Assembly: GCA_964344685.1 (NCBI GenBank)
Contig: CAYFOK010000011.1
Span: 1 to 64,000, forward strand
Origin: Scalindua sp964344685
GTDB taxonomy: Bacteria; Planctomycetota; Brocadiia; Brocadiales; Scalinduaceae
Direction of reading: 5' to 3'
Length of the DNA: 64,000 nucleotides
The translations under genes were made by a program, and so were the position numbers. The notes under the pieces are model-generated. The model was not told the DNA's origin, ran no database searches, and worked only from the letters and a program-made list of their open reading frames with translations. This document shows, piece by piece, positions 9,435 through 19,400 of this stretch. Within the stretch, counting starts at the first letter, position 1. Every line of letters begins with the position of its first letter.

Positions 9435-9607
9435 ACAAGACGGACTGTATTGAACTAAACATTTTTTCACCTTGCGTCTTTCGCATTATTTTACTATCAT
9501 TTATAAGCGTATCCAGCAGTAAAGCCATGCGTGCACCCACCATTACTGGAACATCCGTGGCAAACATTTAACCTCCACCTTTTTTTATTTTCTATTATTT
9601 TTAAACT

Positions 9608-10828
9608 ATGGGCTCTATTTCAAATACTATAAAAATGTCAAAAGGTAACCCTTTTTCTGATTTAAGGATGATGAATTGGGTTACAAGGCTACTCTCTTTT
9701 CAGATAGACGGCAGGCTAAATAGCGGCTACAGCTTCCCACCTTATCTCATACACATAACTCCAACAAACCTATGCAACCTACGCTGTAAAATGTGTGGAC
9801 AATGGGGTGAGACCGGCAATTATTATAATAAAAATTCAGATCTTTTAAAGGAAACCATGAATATTGAGGAGTTTGAGAGGCTTATTGATGATGTCTCTAA
9901 ATTCTCACCAACAATTTTCCTGACGGGAGGAGAACCATTCTACTATAAAGATATAATCAGGTTGATAAAATATATTAAACAGAAAAACCTGATTTGCTGG
10001 GTTATCACAAATGGTACACTTCTGGAGAAGCATGCAGACGATATTGTAAAACACGGAGTGGATGTGCTATATGTCTCAATCGACGGGCCGGAGCAGGTTC
10101 ATAATGAGATCAGGGGTATCCATAACGGTTATCAGAAAATTGCATCAGGAATGAAGAAAATCATTCAGACAAAAGAGAAGTTTAAAAAACAGAGGCCTCT
10201 CTTGTGCCAGGTATTCACTATAACCGATCACTCCTTTCCATACATGGAAAATATAGATAACACAACTGATGAGCTGGGTTTTGAAATGCTGCTTATTAAA
10301 CATCCATATTTTAATAACACAAGAACGGGCAAAAACTATGAAGCAATGATGAAAAGGGTGTTTCAGTGCCAGGCAACATCATGGCAGGGATGGGTTAATG
10401 ACAAATCAAGTATTGACACACAAGTCGTACAGAACAGCATTTCAAGTTTGCTACATAAGAAGCACAAATTCAAACTTGCTTTTTTTCCTACAATTAAGGT
10501 CTCTGATATACCGCAATATTATTCAACCTCTCAGGACAATTTCTATAACGGAAGTAAATCAAAGAACAAGGTTCAACGCTGCATTGCTCCCTGGACGCAG
10601 ACAATGGTATACCCTAATGGAGAAATCGTCTTTTGCAATGACAACCCTGATTACATATTAGGAAACGTTAAAACCGAAAGGTTTTCAGACATATGGAATA
10701 ATAACAGATCGAGAAGGTTTAGAAAGTTTATTAAAAAGAATTCTCTACCAATCTGCTCAAGATGCTGTGGACTGCATTATCATCCATTCCACCGCTCAGC
10801 TAAAAGTCTAAAATCACTGGCAAATTAG
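9608..10828 (+). CDS. radical SAM/SPASM domain protein
   Basis: A 406-residue radical SAM enzyme. The cluster-binding CNLRCKMC motif (CxxxCxxC) is near residues 56-63, followed by FLTGGEPF (SAM binding). A C-terminal SPASM-like region carries CIAPW, VFCND and CSRCC cysteines for an auxiliary cluster. The target is unknown; SPASM proteins modify peptides, proteins or cofactors. No small precursor peptide gene was found beside it. mgtE begins 19 bp after the stop, so the two may be co-transcribed. It differs from the three NirJ-like proteins at 22.8-26.3 kb in its C-terminal Cys pattern. Confidence 0.85.
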   Translation: MGSISNTIKMSKGNPFSDLRMMNWVTRLLSFQIDGRLNSGYSFPPYLIHITPTNLCNLRCKMCGQWGETGNYYNKNSDLLKETMNIEEFERLIDDVSKFSPTIFLTGGEPFYYKDIIRLIKYIKQKNLICWVITNGTLLEKHADDIVKHGVDVLYVSIDGPEQVHNEIRGIHNGYQKIASGMKKIIQTKEKFKKQRPLLCQVFTITDHSFPYMENIDNTTDELGFEMLLIKHPYFNNTRTGKNYEAMMKRVFQCQATSWQGWVNDKSSIDTQVVQNSISSLLHKKHKFKLAFFPTIKVSDIPQYYSTSQDNFYNGSKSKNKVQRCIAPWTQTMVYPNGEIVFCNDNPDYILGNVKTERFSDIWNNNRSRRFRKFIKKNSLPICSRCCGLHYHPFHRSAKSLKSLAN

Positions 10829-10847
10829 ATCCAGTTATTTAAATACT

Positions 10848-12203
10848 ATGAAATGGTACAAAATCTTCACACCTGAATTAAAGGAACTGATTGAGAGCAA
10901 AAATCTAAAGGGATTAAGCCTTTTAATAAGAGATATACACCCTGCTGATATCGCTGATATAATTCGCGAGCTGGAGCCTGCAGAGAGAGTAATAACACTA
11001 CGTGTTCTCAAAAAGTCAAAAATTGCAGAAGTATTTTCTCTGCTGGATCCTGAAGAGGAAGAAGAGCTGCTCGGGTATTTTACTGAGCGCAGGGCTAAAG
11101 AGATCCTTCTTGAAATGAGCCCTGATGACAGGACACAACTCCTTGACGAACTTCCTGCATCAATGGTTAAGAAACTTCTCAAACTCTTTCCTGTTGAGGA
11201 GCGAGAGGAAACTAATGTCCTGCTCAATTACCCTCCTGAATCGGCAGGAAGGATAATGACTACAGAATATGTAGATTTAGGAACGGAAAATACTGTTTCG
11301 GAAGCTTTGGAACAGATTAGAAAAACCGGTCCCGATAGAGAGACAATCTATACGTGTTATGCGATTAATGATAACAGGGTACTGTGTGGCGTTGTCTCAC
11401 TTAAAGATATCATTCTTGCTAAACCGGATGAGAAAATAAGCCAGATAATGAGTGAAAATGTCTACAAAGTAAATACAACTGATGATCAGGAGGATGCTGC
11501 CAAGGCAATCCAGAAATACGATTTTCTATCTCTACCGGTTGTTGATAGCGAAAATCGCCTTGTAGGTATTATAACGGTAGATGACGTTCTTGACATAGTA
11601 GAGGAGGAGGCTACTGAAGATTTTCATAAAATGGCTGCGATTCAGATGCCTGAAGAGAGATATTTTCGCGCAGGCTACTTCAAACAGCTGACAGGAAGAG
11701 TAGGATGGCTATTTGTCCTGGTTCTTGCAGCCACTATCTCTGGTAAGATCCTTCAGAAATACTCTCTGGCTCTCAGCTCAATAATTGCACTCGCATATTT
11801 CATACCCATGCTTATGGGAGCCGGTGGTAATATCGGCTCACAATCATCTACACTAGTAATCAGAGCTCTGGCTACAGGCGAATTGACACTAAGACAGTGG
11901 TGGAAAGTACTCATCAGGGAAGCGTGTGCCGGGTTTGTTATCGGTGCGGCCCTTGGAACCACTGCATTCCTTATAGCTATATTTCTGCTGCACAACACGA
12001 TGCTGGGGATTACTGTAGGCATCTCCGTAGCAACTGTGGTTACTGTTGGAAACATGGCAGGAGCAGCTACTCCGCTTATCTTCAGCTATTTCAAGCTTGA
12101 CCCGGCTATAGTTTCGGCACCTCTTATCACTACTATAATTGACGTTACAGGAATAATCATCTATTTTGAAATTGCAAGAAGGATACTGAATATACCCACC
12201 TGA
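10848..12203 (+). CDS. mgtE: magnesium transporter MgtE
   Basis: A 451-residue Mg2+ channel of the MgtE family in the cytoplasmic membrane. The order is an acidic N-terminal helical domain (about 15-130), two CBS domains (about 135-255) that sense Mg2+, and five transmembrane helices (about 280-448). The membrane part contains the pore-associated PMLMGAGGNIGSQSS segment and a final helix with PLITTIIDVTG. Length and domain order are normal. It lies 19 bp downstream of the radical SAM gene. The downstream gap contains hairpin repeats. Assignment is secure. Confidence 0.95.
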   Translation: MKWYKIFTPELKELIESKNLKGLSLLIRDIHPADIADIIRELEPAERVITLRVLKKSKIAEVFSLLDPEEEEELLGYFTERRAKEILLEMSPDDRTQLLDELPASMVKKLLKLFPVEEREETNVLLNYPPESAGRIMTTEYVDLGTENTVSEALEQIRKTGPDRETIYTCYAINDNRVLCGVVSLKDIILAKPDEKISQIMSENVYKVNTTDDQEDAAKAIQKYDFLSLPVVDSENRLVGIITVDDVLDIVEEEATEDFHKMAAIQMPEERYFRAGYFKQLTGRVGWLFVLVLAATISGKILQKYSLALSSIIALAYFIPMLMGAGGNIGSQSSTLVIRALATGELTLRQWWKVLIREACAGFVIGAALGTTAFLIAIFLLHNTMLGITVGISVATVVTVGNMAGAATPLIFSYFKLDPAIVSAPLITTIIDVTGIIIYFEIARRILNIPT

Positions 12204-12270
12204 AAGCAAACCGGAATCCCGCCAGGGGGCAGACGAAGATGTCTCCCGAAAATGATTTAAGGCTCAAAAT

Positions 12271-12291
12271 GGAATCCTCACGAAAGTGAGG
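12271..12291. repeat. GGAAT hairpin repeat with GAAA tetraloop, copy 1
   Basis: GGAAT is followed by CCTCAC-GAAA-GTGAGG, a perfect 6-bp stem closed by a GNRA loop. Two other copies at 39295 and 57402 have the same layout with different but still fully paired stems. It lies in the 3' gap after mgtE. Confidence 0.75.
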
Positions 12292-12398
12292 TAACCTTTG
12301 AAACCAAACTAGGATAACTATCTAAAGAGAGGAAGACATTCTTACCCTCGTAAATCGTACCTTAAACATATCCACCCGGCCGGAGAGTCCAGTGTCAT

Positions 12399-12470
12399 CC
12401 TTGCTTTCACAAGGAATCCAGATGAAATGCGGGATTCCAGTCAGGACAGACGTGGAATCCTCTCGCAAGA
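12399..12470. repeat. degenerate copies of the GGAATCC repeat family
   Basis: This stretch holds CCTTG/CAAGG (12399-12414), GGAATCC (12413-12419) facing its complement GGATTCC (12432-12438), and a further GGAATCC at 12454 followed by an imperfect hairpin with a GCAA loop. The 'TTTC-C-AAGGAATCCAGAT' part resembles 57436-57455. It looks like a nested cluster of the same small intergenic repeat. Confidence 0.6.
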
Positions 12471-12593
12471 AAGGGTTGTGTCATTTTATAAAATGAATGT
12501 CTGGTAATCTACTAAACTATCTATTTTCTCTAAATAACTATAAATTAGTATCAAGAATAGAATCACTTAACGTTTTATGCTGGCAATATCCCA

Positions 12594-12640
12594 ATAAAAA
12601 AAAGGGTAAGAATCTTAGCGACTCTTACCCTTTTCTATTT
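12594..12640 (-). terminator. intrinsic terminator of the porin gene
   Basis: A perfect 11-bp stem, AAAGGGTAAGA (12601-12611) with TCTTACCCTTT (12623-12633), has an 11-nt loop. Read on the minus strand it is followed by a run of T residues (complement of the A-run at 12596-12603). It sits 36 bp beyond the porin stop codon and ends the whole electron-transport operon. A T-rich side on the plus strand too means it could act in both directions. Confidence 0.85.
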
Positions 12641-12675
12641 TGTCGGATCAGAAATCCGATTTGCTCAAAAACAAC

Positions 12676-14292
12676 TTAGAACTTCACTGTTGTCTGCAGA
12701 TAGAACCAGTCAACACCTCTGTCATTTCCGCCACTAGTATCTTCAATAAAGTCATCAGCAAAGAAATGTCCGTAACCAGCTACTACACCAAAGTTATCAA
12801 ACATCTTGTACTTAAGTGTAACATCGATTTCCTGACCAAGATCATCATCCACACTTTCAACAGTACCAGTGTCTCTGTTAGTTACAAAAACGTCAGCACC
12901 TGCCCTGTTTACAGCAGAACCTCCGATATGCCACCAGTTATCCGCTTCTTTATCCAGTGAGAAGAAGTGTGCTTTGATGTCTAATACAAGCTTCTTAGTT
13001 GGCTTTACATTAAAATGGATCTGATGGTCGACGATGTTCTGCCATGAAGTAATATCCATATATCCATTGTGAGCATGCTGCGTAGGACTAACCTGCTTAT
13101 AAGTCTTCTGACTTCCTTCATCAAAGGAATCATCACCACTAGCAAATGAGTACGCATAACCTATCCTTGGTGTCCAAGGCAGATTCTTGAAAGTATAACC
13201 AGCTTCCGCATGAATAGCCCATGCATCAATACTTTCTTTCCCGATCTTTGTGTCATCAGACCCAGCTGGTGTATACCTTGCGTTTCCAGCCTGATAGTTC
13301 GGCTCAACTGTATAATCAAAACCACTCATGAAAGTATCTTTGAATAAAGCGATATTTTTACCTGCGGCCCTTAAACCGAAAGTATATCTTGTCTCGCTTT
13401 CCAGAGCATCCATTTCAGCACCAGAAACAGCTGCATTAGTCACATCTTCGTCTACTGACTCTGCCTTTGCAACCAGATAAGGCTCAATAACGTTACCCTT
13501 CAGGGCACCACCAAACTTATACTGTGAATAAAAACCATACATTACTGTGTCTTTGTTATCATCTACACCAAAGTCACCACCACTGCCGCTAACACCACCA
13601 GTGGCTGTTTCATCAGTCTGCCATGCAAAGATATCCAGCCAGAAATTACCTCTCTTGTACATTAACTTTGCACCGTCATAAGTTCTGCTCTGGTTAGCCC
13701 ATCCAAGAGTACCAATTACCCTGTGGTTACCATATCCCTGTTGCCATCTACCGATACGAAGCTGAACGTTACTGAGGATAGGATTAATGTCGCCAAGATT
13801 TCTCAGCTGAACATAACCTTCCTGAACGTCTGTTTGTGAGTTGTTGCCAGTTATCCCAGAATCACCAAATGTACGTACATCCTGGAACATTACGCGAGCC
13901 ATCACGTTTTTGTTGATGTCCATATCAAAGGATAGTCTCATCCTCTGCAGCGTAAAATCCTGTGTAGGTTTTCTACTACGATGAGCTCTTGTAGACAAAC
14001 TGCCAAGAGTACGAGTCGCACCCTGCTGCCTATAAGTACCGCCTGTTGCATTAAAATCCTGGCTCCTGATTTCATATCGATGCCTTAAGTTCAGGCCGAT
14101 ATTCAAACCCCTGATTTTTCCAGCGGTTACGTTTCCACCGCTAGGCTTTGATTCCAACGCCTCTATCCTCTTAATGAGGTCAGAAAGTGCCGGATCAGCG
14201 GCTTTAACATCCTGCATTCCAACCAGCGCACATCCTGCTGTGATCGCGAATACAGATGCAAAAATTATAAGATAGTTTTTAATTCTCATCAT
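12676..14292 (-). CDS. outer-membrane beta-barrel porin (alginate-export-like)
   Basis: A protein of about 538 residues with a signal peptide (about 1-32, ending KAADP). A short coiled-coil segment comes next (LIKRIEALESK), then many amphipathic beta strands to a C-terminal Phe, the usual outer-membrane barrel ending. The barrel start with RYEIRSQDF and the later TYDGAKLMY and YGFYSQY strands resemble alginate-export/porin families. The frame extends to a TTG at 14298, but the ATG at 14292 is better placed, 8 nt after GGGGGG. It has its own promoter-like sequence and a strong terminator, yet follows the octaheme gene on the same strand. It probably allows substrates across the outer membrane. 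Confidence 0.8.
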   Translation of the reverse strand: MMRIKNYLIIFASVFAITAGCALVGMQDVKAADPALSDLIKRIEALESKPSGGNVTAGKIRGLNIGLNLRHRYEIRSQDFNATGGTYRQQGATRTLGSLSTRAHRSRKPTQDFTLQRMRLSFDMDINKNVMARVMFQDVRTFGDSGITGNNSQTDVQEGYVQLRNLGDINPILSNVQLRIGRWQQGYGNHRVIGTLGWANQSRTYDGAKLMYKRGNFWLDIFAWQTDETATGGVSGSGGDFGVDDNKDTVMYGFYSQYKFGGALKGNVIEPYLVAKAESVDEDVTNAAVSGAEMDALESETRYTFGLRAAGKNIALFKDTFMSGFDYTVEPNYQAGNARYTPAGSDDTKIGKESIDAWAIHAEAGYTFKNLPWTPRIGYAYSFASGDDSFDEGSQKTYKQVSPTQHAHNGYMDITSWQNIVDHQIHFNVKPTKKLVLDIKAHFFSLDKEADNWWHIGGSAVNRAGADVFVTNRDTGTVESVDDDLGQEIDVTLKYKMFDNFGVVAGYGHFFADDFIEDTSGGNDRGVDWFYLQTTVKF

Positions 14293-14361
14293 ACTCAAAT
14301 CCCCCCCAAAAAATTAAAAATAAGCGTATTTCCCTACCTTTTTAAATTCCATAAAGTTTAC

Positions 14362-14391
14362 TATATATACACAAATTTATACAAATTGCAA
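14362..14391 (-). promoter_or_regulatory. putative sigma70 promoter of the porin gene
   Basis: On the minus strand TTGCAA (14386-14391) and a TATATA box (within 14362-14369) are 16-18 bp apart, about 70 bp upstream of the porin start. The rest of the 357-bp gap back to the octaheme gene is AT-rich without other signals. Prediction only. Confidence 0.4.
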
Positions 14392-14649
14392 GCTTTTTTT
14401 ACATAATGAGTGTCAAAAGCTGAAATTATTTAGCAGGCAAATAGCGTGCCATTGCCTAGATACAGGGTGGGTGACCCTTAAATTCTACTTTATTTTTTAA
14501 AATATGAGAAAATAATTCACAAATCTGCAGGAACTAATTTCCCGATTGACTGATATCAATTACCAGCCATTTTCATTCAATACACAATTTAAACTCTAAA
14601 TCATCATTAAAAAATGGATTCAGAGCCTTAAGGAGCCTGCATTTCAAAA

Positions 14650-16287
14650 CTACTTGCCTCCGCCAAGGCCTATTCCCAGCTTCTGTTCAATGTTGTATAC
14701 TCTTTCCAGCATATCATGCTGAGACTTGATGCGTGACAGCTGGTTGACCATTGGCGCCCAGCCCCACCACCATGCGTAATCCTGCTGGCCATGCGCCACT
14801 CCTTTATAGCCTTTGAGCGCATACCAGAACCACATGTTTCCATATTCGGTCTCAATCTGGCTGGGATTACCATCATCATGCCTGAAATTAGCATAGACAC
14901 CAAGAATAGGGCCTATCACAGGCATCTTACCCTTAGACATCTTAAGCGCCTTGAAAACCCCTTCACCAAGCAGCTTTACACCCAGCTTGTCGGCAAGCAC
15001 ATCACCCATAGGGTAAGGAGCTCTTGCTTTTACATCAATCCACCCCTTCTCAAAACACTCTTCTACGAGTAACTGTGCTTCATCACGCTTACGATATGCG
15101 GCAAACATATATTCATCAAGGCCCTCAAACCAAAGTCTTGCAAACCGCCCGCTATGACAGTTATTGCAAACCTCCAGCCATCTTTCGAGTTTCCTCTTGT
15201 TTTCACCATCATAAAGATCTATCTTCTTGTTCATTGGAGGAAGATTAATCCCGTAAGGATAATCCTTCATGCCGGACTTGTACTCTACCTGGACGGGCGG
15301 GAAAGTACCCATTCGCCAGCGCCCTTTAGATGTTACATTGTGCCCCCATTTACCTGATGTGTTATTGTACATATGGCAGATCTGACAAGTAGGTGCCCGC
15401 ATTTCAGGCCCACCTAGCTCTAAATCATTCAAACCTTTGTCAAATGCCCAGGTGTCACCCTCCATAGCATAGATAACACCCATTTTTGATTCGCTGTAGG
15501 TTTCGGCATCAGGATGGTCTGCACCCATGTGGCACGAAAAACAAGCCTCAGGGTGTCTTGCCTCTTCCGCGCTGAATTTATGCCTTGTATGACATGGATC
15601 GCACCTCTCCATTGAAGGATGGCACTGATCACACCCTATAAACGAATAACCCTCTCCCCTCCTGAAGCCTTCCACATACCACGGCACTACAACATTAGAT
15701 ATCCATGATGCCCTGTGACTCGGCCTACCATCTTCAATCTCTGAGGCAAACTCCTCTACCTGCTGCCTGTGACACTTCTTACACACATCATCAGCAACCG
15801 GCAAAAACAGCTCATCATGACTTTCGCCATGACAGTAGTTACATGTTACCTGTTCAATCTTTATGCCAGCGGCTTCTTCAATCGCCCTGGTCTTTTCCGC
15901 AAATTTAGGACCTCTTCTGGGCTTTGCGTGAGCTGATTGCCTCCAGGATCTGACAATACCAGGAGTCACCTCATCATGGCAACCCATACAATCCCCGGAT
16001 GCATATTCATCAAACAGGTCTTTAAAAGCGCTTAAATCCGGCCTAATGTAGTGATTTTTTGGGCTCCAATACATATGGAGCGGTGTAGGTTTGTAATAGT
16101 CTGCCCAAGGACCGCTACCTTTTTCAAGCCCAACCCACTCCTCATAATATTTTTGACCTTTTTCAGTCGGAAAAACTAATCTTTCAGGAGAGGGATTCGG
16201 AGATCCCTGTGCAAAAACTGTGCTGTCGCTTAACATCAGGAAAGCCACACAAATTATCAAAACAACGACAAATCTGAAATGTCTCAT
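14650..16287 (-). CDS. octaheme hydroxylamine oxidoreductase-like cytochrome c
   Basis: A 545-residue exported multiheme protein. There are eight CxxCH heme sites, at residues about 100, 149, 169, 219, 229, 249, 301 and 374, the number and spread of the HAO family. A signal peptide covers residues 1-26 (ending VFAQG). After the last heme comes HGQQDYAWWWGW; Tyr 504 lies where the cross-linking Tyr of oxidising HAOs would be sought, but only an alignment can decide. HAO-family proteins oxidise hydroxylamine or hydrazine, or reduce nitrite. Its place behind a Rieske/cyt b pair suggests a partner of that complex. A GTG at 16305 is in frame, but AGGAGG lies 6 nt before the ATG at 16287, which I use. 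Confidence 0.9.
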   Translation of the reverse strand: MRHFRFVVVLIICVAFLMLSDSTVFAQGSPNPSPERLVFPTEKGQKYYEEWVGLEKGSGPWADYYKPTPLHMYWSPKNHYIRPDLSAFKDLFDEYASGDCMGCHDEVTPGIVRSWRQSAHAKPRRGPKFAEKTRAIEEAAGIKIEQVTCNYCHGESHDELFLPVADDVCKKCHRQQVEEFASEIEDGRPSHRASWISNVVVPWYVEGFRRGEGYSFIGCDQCHPSMERCDPCHTRHKFSAEEARHPEACFSCHMGADHPDAETYSESKMGVIYAMEGDTWAFDKGLNDLELGGPEMRAPTCQICHMYNNTSGKWGHNVTSKGRWRMGTFPPVQVEYKSGMKDYPYGINLPPMNKKIDLYDGENKRKLERWLEVCNNCHSGRFARLWFEGLDEYMFAAYRKRDEAQLLVEECFEKGWIDVKARAPYPMGDVLADKLGVKLLGEGVFKALKMSKGKMPVIGPILGVYANFRHDDGNPSQIETEYGNMWFWYALKGYKGVAHGQQDYAWWWGWAPMVNQLSRIKSQHDMLERVYNIEQKLGIGLGGGK

Positions 16288-16550
16288 AAAGCCCCTCCTC
16301 TTCACTCCGGAATTATAAATTTACAAAGTTCGGAAAAAAGCTTAAGTCGCTGATACAAACGACTTACATAGTACTAAAAGTGATGCAAAAGTCAACAATA
16401 ATATGCCGTAACTATAGATATTTTAAAGGTCTATATGTCTACCAAAGAGATAAAGCACAATATATAGCATTCACCGCCCGGAACAATTCATACATTCTTA
16501 CAAACAATACAATGACAACTCTAACCTGAATCCTGCTTTGGAATATATGT

Positions 16551-17600
16551 TTATTTCACACGTGCAACATTCTCAAAATATTCCTTACGCATTTCATGTC
16601 TTTTTGGAATATGACAATTTCCGCATATCTTAAAATCAAAAGAGATACGAGCCAGTTTTTGCCCCTCTTCAACATCACCTTCGTGCTCTCCAGCCATAAG
16701 ATGGCTGTATACCTCTCCGGGACCATGGCACCCTTCACAACCCACTCCCTGCTCAGAGTATATCTTCTTGTCTTCTCTGTAACCCGTGGTATGGCATTTA
16801 TAACATTTCTTTTTATAATCAGCGCTCCCGCTCTTGTAATCAGGCTCTTTTACTATTCTATCGAAGGTGCTAAACTTGGTTTTACTCCACCTTTCAACAT
16901 GTTCCGGATGCATTTTCTTGTGGCACTTAATGCATTTTCGTCTTCCGACATATATTTGATATTCACCTGTCGGGCCATAAAAGCTCTCCACCCTGAGTCT
17001 GTCTTCGTACTCAGGGTTCAATTCATGCAGCCTCTTCCACATTTTTATAAATTCATCAGCAGAAGCAGTACGGGGCCCTTCCATTGCCTTCCTGTCTGCA
17101 TGAGATCCTTCGTGCGCACGTTCAGATTCAAGCGCCCTGCCATTGCCACCATGACACACCGTACATCCATAAATATCATAAGCAATTGGAAGCCCCTCCG
17201 GATGTAATTCATGCAATTCATCTTCATCAATATGACACGTCATACATCTCTCTACCCGAGGCCCATTCTCCTGATTACTCCAGAGGCCCTCACCTTTGAG
17301 CAATATCTGTTTTATATCAAACTTTGCTTTTTTCAGCCCATTGATTTTATTCTCAAGATCTTTTGCTTTTTTCGGGTCACCCCATTCTGGGTTTGACCAG
17401 AATTCATAGTCCTCTTCCGCCTTAGCGATCTTTTTCTTGATAACAGCCCGTTGGTGTTGCTTCCATTCAGGATTATACTCTTTATAAAACCACACCACTG
17501 AAACACCCAGCATCAAGATAGATATTGTCAGCAGCCATATTAATTTTACATAATGGCCTTTTGTGCTTATTCCCGTGTTAGTCGAAACGTTATCACTCAT
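16551..17600 (-). CDS. membrane-anchored hexaheme cytochrome c
   Basis: A 349-residue protein with one N-terminal transmembrane helix (about 18-40) and six CxxCH motifs, at residues 119, 146, 223, 266, 288 and 326. The last four, with GVGCEGCHGPG and the CYKCHTTGY spacing, resemble the cytochrome c554 family. A charged helical segment (50-100) separates the anchor from the hemes. It starts 1 bp after the stop of the cyt b C-half gene, so translation is coupled. It is probably the electron carrier that replaces cytochrome c1 or f between the Rieske/cyt b module and the octaheme protein. Confidence 0.88.
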   Translation of the reverse strand: MSDNVSTNTGISTKGHYVKLIWLLTISILMLGVSVVWFYKEYNPEWKQHQRAVIKKKIAKAEEDYEFWSNPEWGDPKKAKDLENKINGLKKAKFDIKQILLKGEGLWSNQENGPRVERCMTCHIDEDELHELHPEGLPIAYDIYGCTVCHGGNGRALESERAHEGSHADRKAMEGPRTASADEFIKMWKRLHELNPEYEDRLRVESFYGPTGEYQIYVGRRKCIKCHKKMHPEHVERWSKTKFSTFDRIVKEPDYKSGSADYKKKCYKCHTTGYREDKKIYSEQGVGCEGCHGPGEVYSHLMAGEHEGDVEEGQKLARISFDFKICGNCHIPKRHEMRKEYFENVARVK

Positions 17601-17601
17601 A

Positions 17602-18441
17602 TTAAAAGCTCAGGACTGTACTAAATATTTTAATTGATAGAATATATTTAACGTTAAACACATATCTCAGGAAAATTTTGATAGGAATTAACCACATCAT
17701 CGCCATTAAACTTACAAAGATATAGTATCTTGTAATACCCAAAGCCTTATAAAAACTTTTGAAAATGAGCTTTGGCACGACGACACAGGCGCCGAAATAC
17801 AGAATAAAAAAAGCAAAGCCGCCGGCAATGTGAAAATTCACCATCTCAACCTGTGGCACAGCCTTTACAACAGTTTTATCTTCCCATGGCCAGTAAAATA
17901 TTCTGCCCGGCCCCCTGAAAAACTGTCCAAGAATTATCAGGATATACCACATTGCGTAACCAAAGCAGAAAGCAGACACCGCAATCGGCCTCGCCCTGAA
18001 GGAGTACCTTCCAATACCGGACTCTTTGTTTGGATCAATAAAAGGCAGAACTATCAGGCCGGCAAGCAGTATAGAAGGAATTACAACCCCGGCCAGCCAC
18101 GGGTCAAAATATATAAGCAGTTCCTGTAGCCCGATAAAATACCACGGTGCCCTCTCATCAATTGGCGTGTCAGACGGATTTGCTAATTCTTTCAGAGGTG
18201 CATCCATAAAAAGAGACCACACCATGATTATAAAGGTAAATACCAGCGCTGCAATAAACTCTATCCCGACAGAGTCACGGAGGTGTTTGACTGTGTAGTC
18301 CTGCTGTTTGGGAGTTAATGTTTCAAACCCCTCTTTATAATCAGCTGTGATATGAATATCCTTGACGTATTCCCATTCCCTCTTTGACATACGGACAAGA
18401 ACTTCATCCTTCTCTTTAGACTCATCTTGTGCTTCATCCAT
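17602..18441 (-). CDS. cytochrome b C-terminal half (subunit IV-like)
   Basis: A 279-residue membrane protein corresponding to subunit IV of b6f-type complexes: quinol-site motif APWYFIGLQELL (the PEWY loop with Ala in place of Glu's neighbour context), followed by hydrophobic helices. It has extra C-terminal helices compared with the 160-residue plant subunit IV. A soluble N-terminal stretch of about 60 residues contains KREWEYVKDIH. The gene is 56 bp behind the cyt b N-half gene. The replacement of the PEWY acidic residue by Ala in APWY deserves checking, because that Glu normally takes part in quinol oxidation. Confidence 0.85.
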   Translation of the reverse strand: MDEAQDESKEKDEVLVRMSKREWEYVKDIHITADYKEGFETLTPKQQDYTVKHLRDSVGIEFIAALVFTFIIMVWSLFMDAPLKELANPSDTPIDERAPWYFIGLQELLIYFDPWLAGVVIPSILLAGLIVLPFIDPNKESGIGRYSFRARPIAVSAFCFGYAMWYILIILGQFFRGPGRIFYWPWEDKTVVKAVPQVEMVNFHIAGGFAFFILYFGACVVVPKLIFKSFYKALGITRYYIFVSLMAMMWLIPIKIFLRYVFNVKYILSIKIFSTVLSF

Positions 18442-18497
18442 TTTCTGTTCTTCCTGAAATAATGTTTATGCTTACAGAAGTCGCTCAATGATTTGTG

Positions 18498-19295
18498 TTA
18501 CAGCGGCCCTGACACTCCTCCTGCCCTTCTTATTCGCCAGAAGTGAAATCCCATTAAACTGGCTATTCCGAGTGGCAGTGCAATCGCATGCAAAAGATAA
18601 AACCTTAATAATGTTGGCTGTCCAACCGCTGTTCCGCCCACCAGAATTGAATTCACATCTTTCCCCGGCTCTAACAGTGCAAACGGCCCTTTAGCCCCTA
18701 ATAACGGCGCGTTCTCTCCCATACTGCACCCTATTGTAACTCCCCAGTATGCCAATTGATCCCACGGAAGCAAATATCCTGTAAAGCTTGAAAGCATAGT
18801 CAATACCAGCAGAATCACTCCAACAATCCAGTTTAATTCCCTTGGAGGTTTGTATGCTCCGGTCAGGAAAACACGCAACATGTGAAGAGATACAAACATC
18901 ACCATTAAATGCGCAGTCCACCTGTGCATATTTCTTATTAAAACACCAAATGGAACAATGTATCTAAAGTCCTCAACATTCGCGTATGCCTTGTTGACAT
19001 CCGGGTTGTAATAGATCATCAGGAATGCTCCGGTGCATGCAAGCAATGCAAAGAAGAAAACACTTAAGCCACCCAGGCAAAATGTGTACAGGATAATTCT
19101 TTTACCACCCACACTCATATTATAAGGGTGCAATTGCATGATCTTGGCAATTCCCCGCATTAAGCTGTTAATTGGAGACAAAGGCTTGAATTCACCAAAC
19201 AGAAGATCACCAAATATTGCCTTCCATACCTGCGTACCCTCAGCTCTTTCCTCTAAGTTTTTGTCTTTTTCATCTTTTTCCTTTTTTTCTTCCAT
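18498..19295 (-). CDS. cytochrome b N-terminal half (b6-like)
   Basis: A 265-residue diheme cytochrome b. Bis-His heme ligands are H124/H138 (13 residues between) and H236/H251 (14 between), the spacing typical of cytochrome b6 rather than mitochondrial cytochrome b. Four membrane helices are visible, with the TGYLLPWDQLAYWG loop of the Qo region. The N-terminal 20 residues are a charged soluble tail (EEKKEKDEKDK). It lies between the Rieske gene (105 bp upstream) and the C-terminal half gene. It transfers electrons from quinol across the membrane; in anammox cells such complexes are thought to sit in the anammoxosome membrane. Confidence 0.93.
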   Translation of the reverse strand: MEEKKEKDEKDKNLEERAEGTQVWKAIFGDLLFGEFKPLSPINSLMRGIAKIMQLHPYNMSVGGKRIILYTFCLGGLSVFFFALLACTGAFLMIYYNPDVNKAYANVEDFRYIVPFGVLIRNMHRWTAHLMVMFVSLHMLRVFLTGAYKPPRELNWIVGVILLVLTMLSSFTGYLLPWDQLAYWGVTIGCSMGENAPLLGAKGPFALLEPGKDVNSILVGGTAVGQPTLLRFYLLHAIALPLGIASLMGFHFWRIRRAGGVSGPL

Positions 19296-19400
19296 AAATA
19301 AACCAACTCCTTATCAAAGCGACAGAAAATCACCTGTCAGACAAGTTGCTATTTACAAGTCACAAATACTAAATTAAATATACGACAAAACTTAAACTGC

